Part shown: positions 1-5,672 of the stretch, piece by piece
Layout of the letters: each line of letters starts with the position of its first letter
Position numbering within the stretch: position 1 is the first letter of the stretch
NCBI GenBank assembly: GCA_018716795.1
Contig: DVJK01000051.1
Location: 1 to 6,519, forward strand
Direction: 5' to 3'
From: Candidatus Scatomorpha merdipullorum
Lineage (GTDB): Bacteria > Bacillota > Clostridia > Oscillospirales > Oscillospiraceae
Length of the DNA stretch: 6,519 nt
Notes under the pieces: generated by a model
What the model saw: the letters and a program-made list of their open reading frames with translations, nothing else
Database searches by the model: none
What the model was told of the DNA's origin: nothing
Made by a program: the position numbers and the translations under genes

Positions 1-2
1 TA

Positions 3-1010
3 AAGGACAGCATGTGGGAGTACGGCATGCCAATCTATGTGGACGGCGAGCTTGCCTATGTCAATAGCGGTGATTCTTACACAGTTAAGACCGCTGACCT
101 TGAGCCCGGCGGTTCGATAACCATTTCTTACACCTACACCGTGCGCAATGCCGACGAGGGCGACAGGATTACCAACTATGTAACCGTTACAACGCCTGGT
201 GACGGCCCGAGCGACGGCGACTACGTCATAATCGATGTTGATGACATAACCCCCATTGTCCCAGACCCTGATGACGACGACACCGTCTACGTCCCGAACT
301 GGCTGAACACGACCGACCACTACGCCTACATCGTCGGCTATGAGGACGGCACGATTCGCCCGCAGAACAACATCACCCGCGCGGAGGTTGCGACCATCTT
401 CTTCCGCCTGCTGACCGACAACGCCCGCGAGCGCTACTGGAGCACGACCAACGACTTCAGCGACGTCGCGGCCGAGAGCTGGTACAACAATGCGATAAGC
501 ACGCTGAGCAACATGGGCATCATCAACGGCTACGAGGACGGCACCTTCAAGCCGAACGCGCCCATCACCCGCGCCGAGTTCACGGCGATTGCGACGCGCT
601 TCTTCGACTATGAGGCGGAGTACGACGGCGCGTTCAACGACGTGTCCGCCCGCGCCTGGTACGCGGACTATGTCCAGGCGGCGGTGGATATGGGCCTTGT
701 CGACGGATATCCCGACGGCGGCTTCCACCCCGACGCGTACATCACCCGCGCCGAGGCCTGCACGATTGTCAACCGCGTTCTTCACCGCGTGCCGCATGAG
801 GACCACCTCCTGGCCGAGAGCGTTATGAATACCTGGCCGGACAACCCGAAGAGCGCCTGGTATTACGAGGACATGCAGGAGGCCACGAACAGCCACGACT
901 ACGACTGGATTCGCGATGACGGCGAAACCGTCGAGGACTGGACGAAGAAGCTTCCCGAGCGCGACTGGTCCGCCCTCGAAACCGAGTGGGCCACCGCATA
1001 CAGCAGATAA
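3..1010 (+). CDS. SLH-domain cell-surface protein, C-terminal part (5' end outside window)
   Basis: This is the C-terminal part of a surface protein held on the cell wall by S-layer homology (SLH) repeats, which in this family bind pyruvylated secondary cell-wall polymer. The frame is open to the left window edge. The ATG at 12 falls inside a beta-rich stalk domain, so I treat it as internal although AAAGGA precedes it. Counting from that ATG, residues 1-80 resemble a DUF11-type extracellular repeat (LEPGGSITISYTYTVRN, then NYVTVT). Residues 82-95 are an acidic Pro/Asp linker. Three SLH repeats follow, each with GYxDG and ITRAE motifs (ITRAE at 121-125, 185-189 and 244-248; repeats roughly 99-150, 151-209 and 210-260). 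The last 70 residues are a Trp-rich tail (WPDNPKSAWYYEDMQEA) typical of clostridial SLH proteins. Codon use changes sharply near residue 90. A terminator follows 11 bases after the stop. The SLH assignment is secure; the role of the whole protein is unknown. Confidence 0.9.
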   Translation, partial: KDSMWEYGMPIYVDGELAYVNSGDSYTVKTADLEPGGSITISYTYTVRNADEGDRITNYVTVTTPGDGPSDGDYVIIDVDDITPIVPDPDDDDTVYVPNWLNTTDHYAYIVGYEDGTIRPQNNITRAEVATIFFRLLTDNARERYWSTTNDFSDVAAESWYNNAISTLSNMGIINGYEDGTFKPNAPITRAEFTAIATRFFDYEAEYDGAFNDVSARAWYADYVQAAVDMGLVDGYPDGGFHPDAYITRAEACTIVNRVLHRVPHEDHLLAESVMNTWPDNPKSAWYYEDMQEATNSHDYDWIRDDGETVEDWTKKLPERDWSALETEWATAYSR

Positions 1011-1020
1011 ACCCAAGCCA

Positions 1021-1051
1021 AATGCCCGGAGCGAAAGCTCCGGGCATTTTT
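1021..1051 (+). terminator. Intrinsic terminator of the SLH gene
   Basis: A perfect 12-bp stem (AATGCCCGGAGC at 1021-1032 with GCTCCGGGCATT at 1037-1048) closes a GAAA tetraloop. It runs directly into a T-tract (1047-1051). Read on the minus strand, the same hairpin is followed by a weaker T-rich stretch, so it could also stop transcription arriving from the convergent hydrolase gene. Confidence 0.95.
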
Positions 1052-1072
1052 GCGCGAGTATAGGGCGGCGGG

Positions 1073-1130
1073 GACTGAAAAGCCGATGAAAGGGCCCCGG
1101 GGCGGCTGCCCCAGGGCCGGTTTTTCAGTC
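1073..1130 (-). repeat. Long imperfect palindrome at the 3' end of the hydrolase gene (possible terminator)
   Basis: Outer arms at 1073-1085 and 1118-1130 pair over 13 positions with one G.T mismatch. Within them, 1093-1103 pairs with 1108-1118 around a 4-base loop; position 1118 is shared, so one pair must open. The arm at 1118-1130 covers the hydrolase stop codon (1125-1127). Position 1098 opposite 1113 is C/A on the plus strand but G.U in minus-strand RNA, which suggests that the minus-strand transcript is the one that folds. No long T-run follows on the minus side, so this is not a classical terminator. It may be a 3' stabiliser, a partial terminator, or a copy of a dispersed palindromic repeat. 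Confidence 0.55.
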
Positions 1131-2072
1131 CAGCTTTTTGAAGAGCCAGTCGAGGATGTCCTGATACACCTCGTCGCGGTTAATTTCGTTCAGCAGCTCG
1201 TGCCGCGCCTCGGGATAGAACTTGTAGGCCACGTCCGCGAGCCCGGCCTTGACGAAGCTCGCGTACACGCGCGCGACCTGCATCCCGTAGCCGCCGACGG
1301 GGTCGGCCTCGCCGCTTATGAAGAGGACGGGCACGTCGCGGCGCATCCGGCGCAGGGCGGAGGCGGAGCCTATTATCCCGAGGCCGAACATCATGTCGCG
1401 CATGAGGCTGCTTGTCGGGATAAAGGTGCAGAGCGGGTCGGCGGCATATTTGTCGACGACGGCCTCGTCTCGCGTGAGCCAGTCGTACTGAGTGCGAAGC
1501 GGCTCGATACGCTTGTTGTAGGCCCCGAAGGCGAGGTTGTATATGGCCTCGCTGCGGTGCATGGGGCCGTTTTTGAGCATGTCGGCGTCGCAGGCGAGGC
1601 GGCCTCCGGCGACGATGGGCGCGGGCGGCTGGCCGGTGCCGCAGAGTATGACGCCGTCGACGCGGCTCTGCGGGTGCCGTATCAGCCAGGTGCGCACGAC
1701 GAAGCTGCCCATGGAGTGCCCGAAGACGAAGTAGGGGAGCTCGGGATATTTCTCGTGCGTCCGGCGGCGCAGCTCCTCGACGTCGTCCACGACGTGATAC
1801 CAGCCGTCGGAGTCGGCGAAATAGCCGAGGCGGTCCTCGGAGAGGACGCTTTGACCGTGCCCGAGGTGGTCGCTGCCGACGACGGCGAAGCCTTTGGAGG
1901 CGAGCTGACGAGCAAAGGGCTCGTACCGGCCTATGTATTCATTGATGCCGTGCGCGAGCTGCACGACGCCGTTCAGGTCGCAGTCCGGCTCCCACACGCG
2001 GACGTGTATGGGCGTTTTGCCCTCGCTGGAGGTGAAAAAATATTCGCTTTCGGCGATGTTCGGCATTTGCAT
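1125..2072 (-). CDS. Alpha/beta hydrolase, monoacylglycerol lipase / lysophospholipase type
   Basis: This is a probable cytoplasmic serine hydrolase of the Hydrolase_4 (serine aminopeptidase S33-like) family, whose members cleave monoacylglycerols, lysophospholipids or other small esters. The 315-residue product has the expected layout: HG oxyanion motif (41-42), SDHLGHGQS (67-75, the DxxGHG signature), nucleophile elbow GHSMGS with Ser120, acid Asp257 in SGEADPVG, and His291 in EARHELLNE. Length fits a complete family member. No signal peptide is seen. The ATG at 2072 is chosen because AAAAGGAG lies just upstream (2077-2084). A second ATG at 2066 is a weaker alternative. The open frame runs 26 codons further upstream, but that stretch covers the RBS and promoter. 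The gene is monocistronic, divergent from the NUDIX-DUF1015 gene and convergent with the SLH gene. The true substrate cannot be read from sequence. Confidence 0.9.
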   Translation of the reverse strand: MQMPNIAESEYFFTSSEGKTPIHVRVWEPDCDLNGVVQLAHGINEYIGRYEPFARQLASKGFAVVGSDHLGHGQSVLSEDRLGYFADSDGWYHVVDDVEELRRRTHEKYPELPYFVFGHSMGSFVVRTWLIRHPQSRVDGVILCGTGQPPAPIVAGGRLACDADMLKNGPMHRSEAIYNLAFGAYNKRIEPLRTQYDWLTRDEAVVDKYAADPLCTFIPTSSLMRDMMFGLGIIGSASALRRMRRDVPVLFISGEADPVGGYGMQVARVYASFVKAGLADVAYKFYPEARHELLNEINRDEVYQDILDWLFKKLD

Positions 2073-2094
2073 TTCGCTCCTTTTGTGGTATGAT
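2066..2094 (+). promoter_or_regulatory. Candidate extended -10 promoter of the NUDIX-DUF1015 gene
   Basis: TATGAT (2089-2094) is preceded by TGG, giving an extended -10 element. A weak -35, TTTGCA (2066-2071), sits 17 bases upstream. The start would be near 2101, about 50 bases before the ATG at 2153. An alternative -10 (TATATA at 2114) lacks a matching -35. The candidate overlaps the start codon and RBS of the divergent hydrolase gene. Confidence 0.35.
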
Positions 2095-2106
2095 GCTTTT
2101 GCCAAC

Positions 2107-2135
2107 ATTTTAGTATATAACGCCGCGCAAGTCAA
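2107..2135 (-). promoter_or_regulatory. Sigma-70-type promoter of the hydrolase gene
   Basis: On the minus strand, TTGACT (2130-2135) and TAAAAT (2107-2112) are separated by exactly 17 bases. Transcription would begin near 2100, leaving a leader of about 28 bases that contains the RBS. The -35 and -10 boxes each match 5 of 6 consensus positions. Confidence 0.6.
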
Positions 2136-2152
2136 TGCGCAAAGGAGCAAGT

Positions 2153-3928
2153 ATGAGTGATATCCTAGTTGTCAAGACCGCCGCCCTCGCGCCCTGGATA
2201 GAGGGCCGGTACGGCCTCATAACGGGCTGCGGCGAGGAGATAGCCGCGCTTGTCGAGCGAGAGCATGAATTCCTGCCCCGCCCGGACATGGAGCTCGACC
2301 CGGGCTACCGCCAGATAATCCCCTACGTCGCCGTCACGCGCGGCGACGAGGTCTTCGCCACGCGCCGCCTCAGCGCCGGAGGCGAGGCGCGGCTGCACGG
2401 CAAGCTCAGCCTGGGCGTCGGCGGCCATATCGAGCGCGGCGACGACGAGACGCGCGAGGGCATCCTCATGCGCGCGCTCGAGCGGGAGGTCGCCGAGGAG
2501 GTCGGCGTGGAGCGCGTCGTCTCCCTCACGCCGCTCGGCGTCATAAACGAGGAGGGCGACGAGGTCGGCCGCGTCCACCTGGGCTTCCTCTTCCGCATGG
2601 AGGTCGCCGGCGAGGTGAGCGTGCGCGAGACGGACAAGCTCGAGGGCAAATGGCTCAAAATATCCGCCCTCGGCCGCTACGCGCCCGACATGGAGGGCTG
2701 GTCGCGCATCGCCGCCGAGGCCCTGACCGGACGCGGCAGCGTCTTCGCGCCCGCCGACATCCTCCTGCCCGGGCCGGACGCGGACATGGGCAAATGGGCC
2801 TGCGTCGCCTGCGACCAGTTCACAAGCGAGCCGGAGTATTGGGCGGAGGCCGAGCGCATCGCCGGCGGCGCGCCGAGCACCCTGCGCATGATACTGCCCG
2901 AGGCCTACCTCGGCCGCGTCGACGAAAAGGCCGAGCAGGCGAAGATTTACGAGGCTATGGAGAGTTATGTAAACTCCGGCCTCCTGCGCGAGATACCGGA
3001 GAGCTACATTTATATAGAGCGCACGCTGCCCACGGGCGCGGTGAGGCGCGGCCTGGTGGGCAGGCTCGACCTCGAGAGCTACGACTGGGCCGAGGGCTCC
3101 CGGACGCCGGTGCGCGCGACGGAGGGCACGGTGGAGAGCCGGCTTCCGGCCCGCGCGGCCATACGCGAGGGCGCCGCGCTCGAGCTGCCGCACATCATGG
3201 TGTTCATAAACGACCCGTCCGACACGCTCATAGCCTCGGCGAAGGGCGGGGAGGAGCTGTACGACTTCGAGCTCATGCTCGGCGGCGGGCATATACGCGG
3301 CGAGCGCGTGAGCGGCATGGCCGCGCAGGAGCTGCGCGCGAAGCTCGACAGCCTGCCCGGCGAGATACGCTTCGCAATGGGCGACGGCAACCACTCCCTG
3401 GCCGCGGCCAAGCTCTGCTGGGAGCGTATAAAGCCTACGCTCGGCGAGGCCGAACGCTTGACGCATCCCGCGCGCTGGGCCCTGGCGGAGATAGTCAACA
3501 TCCACGACCCGGCGGTCGAGTTCAAGCCCATACACCGCCTCGTTACCGGCGGGGCCGCGAGGCACGTCCCCGAGGCGCTGGCCGGGGCGCTGCCCGGCGG
3601 CTTCATAAACGGCGTCCGCGCCCTCACGAAGCGCGCCGTGCGCCACTTCGGCACGGGCCTCGCCCTCGGCGAGCTCGTGCAGCTCACGGACGAGGCGATT
3701 GCCGCCCTGCTTGAAAAATACGGCGGCGAGGTCGACTACGTCCACGGCGACGCCGAGTGCGCCGCCCTCGCCCGCGAAAAGGACGGCTGCGCCGTCCTCC
3801 TGCCCGCGCTTGAAAAGGCCGAGCTCTTCCGCTATATAGACCGGCACGGCCCGTACCCGAAGAAGAGCTTTTCCATAGGCGAAGCCCGCGAAAAGCGCTA
3901 CTACCTCGAGTGCCGCAGGATAAAGTGA
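2153..3928 (+). CDS. NUDIX (MutT-like) and DUF1015 fusion protein
   Basis: This 591-residue two-domain protein starts at the ATG at 2153, which has AAAGGAG (2141-2147) 5 bases upstream; the in-frame ATG at 2135 lies before that RBS. Residues 1-195 resemble the predicted MutT-family phosphoesterases of the COG4112 type: IIPYVAVTRGDEVFATRRL (55-73), LHGKLSLGVGGHI (81-93), REVAEEVGV (111-119) and EVGRVHLGFLF (137-147). The Nudix box is non-canonical: the residue 8 before Arg111 is Gly103 rather than Glu. Residues 197-591 are a full-length DUF1015 domain: KWACVACDQFTSEPEYW (214-230), RATEGTVESRLPAR (321-334), LPHIMVFINDP (345-355), GGGHIRGERV (377-386) and the GDGNHS signature (410-415). The junction is continuous, with no internal RBS or start. 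No activity can be assigned with certainty; I recall DUF1015 genes lying beside serine-biosynthesis genes in Firmicutes, but none are visible here. No transmembrane segment or signal peptide is seen. Confidence 0.88.
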   Translation: MSDILVVKTAALAPWIEGRYGLITGCGEEIAALVEREHEFLPRPDMELDPGYRQIIPYVAVTRGDEVFATRRLSAGGEARLHGKLSLGVGGHIERGDDETREGILMRALEREVAEEVGVERVVSLTPLGVINEEGDEVGRVHLGFLFRMEVAGEVSVRETDKLEGKWLKISALGRYAPDMEGWSRIAAEALTGRGSVFAPADILLPGPDADMGKWACVACDQFTSEPEYWAEAERIAGGAPSTLRMILPEAYLGRVDEKAEQAKIYEAMESYVNSGLLREIPESYIYIERTLPTGAVRRGLVGRLDLESYDWAEGSRTPVRATEGTVESRLPARAAIREGAALELPHIMVFINDPSDTLIASAKGGEELYDFELMLGGGHIRGERVSGMAAQELRAKLDSLPGEIRFAMGDGNHSLAAAKLCWERIKPTLGEAERLTHPARWALAEIVNIHDPAVEFKPIHRLVTGGAARHVPEALAGALPGGFINGVRALTKRAVRHFGTGLALGELVQLTDEAIAALLEKYGGEVDYVHGDAECAALAREKDGCAVLLPALEKAELFRYIDRHGPYPKKSFSIGEAREKRYYLECRRIK

Positions 3929-3965
3929 AAAACGGCCCCTTCGGTTTACATAATCCGAAGGGGCC
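3928..3965 (-). terminator. Intrinsic terminator between convergent genes, strongest for the minus-strand operon
   Basis: A perfect 11-bp stem (GGCCCCTTCGG at 3934-3944 with CCGAAGGGGCC at 3955-3965) has a 10-base loop. Read on the minus strand it runs into GTTTTT (3933-3928), 8 bases after the membrane-protein stop, a good terminator for the LytTR operon. On the plus strand it is followed only by TTGTCC, so it would be a weaker stop for the NUDIX-DUF1015 gene. Confidence 0.88.
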
Positions 3966-3972
3966 TTGTCCT

Positions 3973-4755
3973 CTATTCGATTGGTATATAAATCCTCATA
4001 AGCTCGCCGCCGGAGGAGAAGTCGACGGCGCGGTATTCGCCGGAGGCGTCGGCCGAGGGGAGGAGGGCGCCGCCGGAGAGGACATAGCCGCCGGGCGACT
4101 GCGCGACAGAGCCGAACATGGATTGGAAGGCCGAGACCTCGCCGCCCTCGGGCCAGTCCACACCGTCGAGCGCTGCGAGCAGGCGGCGGAAGGTCTCAAG
4201 CGGGACGGAATTTTCCGTTGAGCCGTCTTCCTGAGTCCAGCGCTCGGTAAACACGGCGCCGGCGGCGTTGACGTCTACGCTGCGCGTTATGCGTTCGCCG
4301 CCGGAATCATAGCAGAGCGTGAAGGAGAAATATGAAAAGCCGCCGTTCAGGAACGCGAGGTCCGTGAGCTCGGCGCGCGCGTCAATAAGCTCCGCGGAGC
4401 CGTATTCGGCCTCGTCGCGCCGGACATGTTCGAGCACGGCGTCGAAGAGCTCCGGGAGCGCGGAGAGGTCGCGCAGAGTCATGGGCGGGACTTCAGCCGC
4501 CGGGGAGGACGCACCCTCAAAGTCGTCGTAAGCCGCCTTGTACCCGGCGGCGTAGCCGAGCGCGGCGGCGCAGAGCAGCACGGCAACGGCGGAGACGGCA
4601 AGCACAGTGCGCGGCGCGGCCATCGGCCGCTCGCCGCCGTTCTTCAGCGCACGGTTGGCGTGCGCCCGGTAGGCGAGGAGATAGAGGCATACTATTATAA
4701 TTATGAGCGCCGCCGCCCCGGCGAGCAGGATAATGGGCGCGGTTACGTGTGTCAT
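3973..4755 (-). CDS. Two-helix membrane protein with large extracytoplasmic domain, partner of the LytTR regulator
   Basis: This 260-residue protein belongs to no family I recognise. Residues 7-29 and 50-71 are strongly hydrophobic helices. The loop between them (30-49) is rich in Arg, Lys and His, so by the positive-inside rule it is cytoplasmic, with the short N-terminus and the C-terminal 190 residues outside. The outer part starts with an acidic, Pro/Ala-rich linker (76-91) and continues as a mixed domain with YFSFTLCYDSGG (142-153), WTQEDGS (173-179), a C-terminal GGYVLSGGALL (222-232) and MRIYIPIE (253-260). The ATG at 4755 overlaps the LytTR stop (ATGA, 4 bases) and has AAGGAGG (4766-4772) 10 bases upstream inside that gene, so the two are translationally coupled. 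The arrangement recalls LytTR regulatory systems such as HdrRM and BrsRM of Streptococcus mutans, where a membrane protein restrains the regulator. The partner here does not look like the small multi-helix proteins usual in those systems, so this role is inference. Confidence 0.75.
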   Translation of the reverse strand: MTHVTAPIILLAGAAALIIIIVCLYLLAYRAHANRALKNGGERPMAAPRTVLAVSAVAVLLCAAALGYAAGYKAAYDDFEGASSPAAEVPPMTLRDLSALPELFDAVLEHVRRDEAEYGSAELIDARAELTDLAFLNGGFSYFSFTLCYDSGGERITRSVDVNAAGAVFTERWTQEDGSTENSVPLETFRRLLAALDGVDWPEGGEVSAFQSMFGSVAQSPGGYVLSGGALLPSADASGEYRAVDFSSGGELMRIYIPIE

Positions 4756-5204
4756 ATACCCAAGGCCTCCTTGAATGAATAGTAGTAGCTTCGCGTCACG
4801 TCTACACGCCGGCTGTCGCGCATCGTGAGCGTGAACTTCATGGAGAGCGCAGGGGAGATGCGCTCTATCGCGGCGCGGGCGACAATGACGCTGTTGCTCA
4901 CGCGCAGGAACTTTTCCGGGTCGAGCCGGGCCTGAAGGCGATAGAGCGGCTCGTTTGACAGGAAGACTCCCCGCGCCGAGCGCGCCTCCACGCTGTGGCC
5001 GAAGGCCTCCAGGGTTATGAGCTCGCCCGCCCGGACTATGACGCGCGCGTTTGTTTCAGCGTCGCGCAGCGTGAGCGCTTCGGCGAAGCGGCCTCGCTCC
5101 GTGAGGACGTAGGGCGCGTCCTCGTCGAGCTCTATGCCTCGCGAGGTGAGCTCGGCGGCGACGGCGTCACGGAGCTCGGGCGATACGTCGAGTTTTACCT
5201 TCAA
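4752..5204 (-). CDS. LytTR-family DNA-binding regulator (no receiver domain)
   Basis: This is a 150-residue stand-alone transcription regulator. The LytTR domain occupies about residues 52-147, with FLRVSNSVIVARAAIERISP (99-118), a match to the family's F-x-R-x-x-x-S-x-I-V-x-x-x-x-I pattern, then RRVDVTRSYYYSFKEALG (132-149), matching the closing V-S/T-R-x-Y-x-x-x-F-K-x-x-LG. The first 50 residues form a small N-terminal region (LDVSPELRDAVAAELTSRG), not a CheY-like receiver, so it is not a classical two-component response regulator. The start codon is TTG (5202-5204), chosen because AAGGGAGGG (5211-5219) lies 6 bases upstream and no ATG fits. It is the first gene of an operon with the membrane protein and is transcribed divergently from the S10 operon. 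LytTR regulators often control their own promoter; possible operators lie at 5224-5239 and 5263-5286. Family assignment is firm; targets are unknown. Confidence 0.88.
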   Translation of the reverse strand: MKVKLDVSPELRDAVAAELTSRGIELDEDAPYVLTERGRFAEALTLRDAETNARVIVRAGELITLEAFGHSVEARSARGVFLSNEPLYRLQARLDPEKFLRVSNSVIVARAAIERISPALSMKFTLTMRDSRRVDVTRSYYYSFKEALGI

Positions 5205-5226
5205 GGACAGCCCTCCCTTCAGCCTG

Positions 5227-5256
5227 AGTATAAGCTCAGCTCCCGCCGCGGGTCAA
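5227..5256 (-). promoter_or_regulatory. Sigma-70 promoter of the LytTR operon
   Basis: On the minus strand, TTGACC (5251-5256) and TATACT (5227-5232) are 18 bases apart. Transcription would start near 5220, just before the AAGGGAGGG ribosome binding site, so the 5' leader is only about 16 bases. A 5-bp dyad (CTGAG at 5224-5228, CTCAG at 5235-5239) is centred on the -10 box. Confidence 0.75.
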
Positions 5257-5262
5257 GGGCTT

Positions 5263-5286
5263 CGGCGCGGCTTGCGCTCCGCGCCG
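5263..5286. repeat. 8-bp inverted repeat upstream of the LytTR promoter (operator candidate)
   Basis: CGGCGCGG (5263-5270) and CCGCGCCG (5279-5286) form a perfect dyad with an 8-base spacer, just upstream of the LytTR -35 box (about -43 to -66 from the predicted start). A position like this suits an activator site, but such a GC-rich dyad can arise by chance, and LytTR proteins usually bind direct rather than inverted repeats. Confidence 0.35.
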
Positions 5287-5315
5287 CGCGCTTTGCACAC
5301 ACGGCGGTGGGGGAG

Positions 5316-5366
5316 AAAAAACCTCCACAAAAATTATCTTAAAAATTCTTGCAAAAAGACGAAAAA
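5316..5366 (+). promoter_or_regulatory. Phased A-tracts / UP element upstream of the S10 promoter
   Basis: Five runs of five or six A residues begin at 5316, 5329, 5341, 5353 and 5362, spaced 9-13 bases, close to one helical turn. The last two fall at about -40 to -55 from the S10 start, where RNA polymerase alpha subunits contact UP elements. The block is far more AT-rich than its surroundings, fitting a bent, strongly activating promoter upstream region. Confidence 0.65.
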
Positions 5367-5370
5367 GCTC

Positions 5371-5399
5371 TTGACAACTGCGCTCGGAATTGATATTAT
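5371..5399 (+). promoter_or_regulatory. Near-consensus sigma-70 promoter of the S10 operon
   Basis: TTGACA (5371-5376, 6 of 6) and TATTAT (5394-5399, 5 of 6) are separated by the ideal 17 bases, with A-tracts immediately upstream. The start would be near 5406. This is the strongest promoter in the window and drives rpsJ, rplC and the genes beyond. It shows that the S10 operon begins here rather than being read from an upstream str operon. Confidence 0.92.
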
Positions 5400-5562
5400 A
5401 TCGGAGCGCCTGAATGGGCGCAGTATGCGATGAAGCGGGAGATTGCGGCGTGCGACGCCGGTAACTTCCGTGGAGTATGTCCGGCGCGGCCGCCTTTGCG
5501 GCGCGCAAAATCGGGCGGATGAGCTTTCTCGTACACGGGCGTATATCGTCCGGACGGAGCAC

Positions 5563-5589
5563 CCGGCCATCAAAAGCCGGTTTGTTTTT
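5563..5589 (+). terminator. Terminator-like hairpin inside the S10 leader (possible attenuator)
   Basis: A CCGGC/GCCGG stem (5563-5567 and 5576-5580) with loop CATCAAAA is followed at once by TTTGTTTTT (5581-5589). The 5-bp stem is short, so termination would be partial at best, which suits attenuation or pausing about 175 nt into the leader. It cannot be a full stop, since an essential operon lies downstream. Confidence 0.4.
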
Positions 5590-5635
5590 CGGGCGGAGCC
5601 TGATACGCACGGATGCGTGTACGAAAAATGCTCGC

Positions 5636-5672
5636 CGTACCACTGGGCGGTTTTCCGGACCGTCCAAGTACG
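5636..5672 (+). promoter_or_regulatory. Stem-loop next to the rpsJ ribosome binding site
   Basis: CGTAC (5636-5640) pairs with GTACG (5668-5672), and TGGGCGGT (5644-5651) pairs with ACCGTCCA (5659-5666, one G.U). This gives 13 pairs around a small internal loop and a 7-base apical loop. It ends 5 bases before AGGAGG (5678-5683) and so could influence translation of rpsJ. Confidence 0.55.

Noticed and set aside
12..14. ATG with AAAGGA upstream as the true start of the SLH gene
   Set aside because: The frame is open to the window edge and the ATG lies within a stalk domain with no signal peptide, which a surface protein needs.
1050..2093. Long plus-strand open frame opposite the hydrolase gene
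   Set aside because: It lacks an RBS and recognisable domains, and mirrors a well-supported hydrolase; long antisense frames are expected at this GC content.
2650..3714. 354-codon plus-strand open frame rich in Arg
   Set aside because: It is a shifted frame within the DUF1015 part, with low-complexity Arg/Ala/Gly composition and no RBS.
2165..3847. 560-codon minus-strand open frame opposite the NUDIX-DUF1015 gene
   Set aside because: Its composition is repetitive Ala/Gly/Arg/Leu/Val with no motif, and it lies fully over a gene with clear domain motifs; it is a GC-driven shadow.
4426..4782. 118-codon plus-strand open frame opposite the membrane-protein gene
   Set aside because: It has no RBS or hydrophobic or domain signature, whereas the minus-strand frame has two membrane helices and a coupled start.
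5367..5378. boxA-like sequence GCTCTTGACAA that could bind NusB-S10
   Set aside because: It is the -35 region of the S10 promoter and would not be transcribed, so it cannot act as an RNA boxA.
5414..5464. 16-codon frame in the S10 leader as an attenuation leader peptide
   Set aside because: It begins about 8 bases after the predicted start with no RBS and has no run of a regulating amino acid; another frame at 5430 also lacks an RBS.
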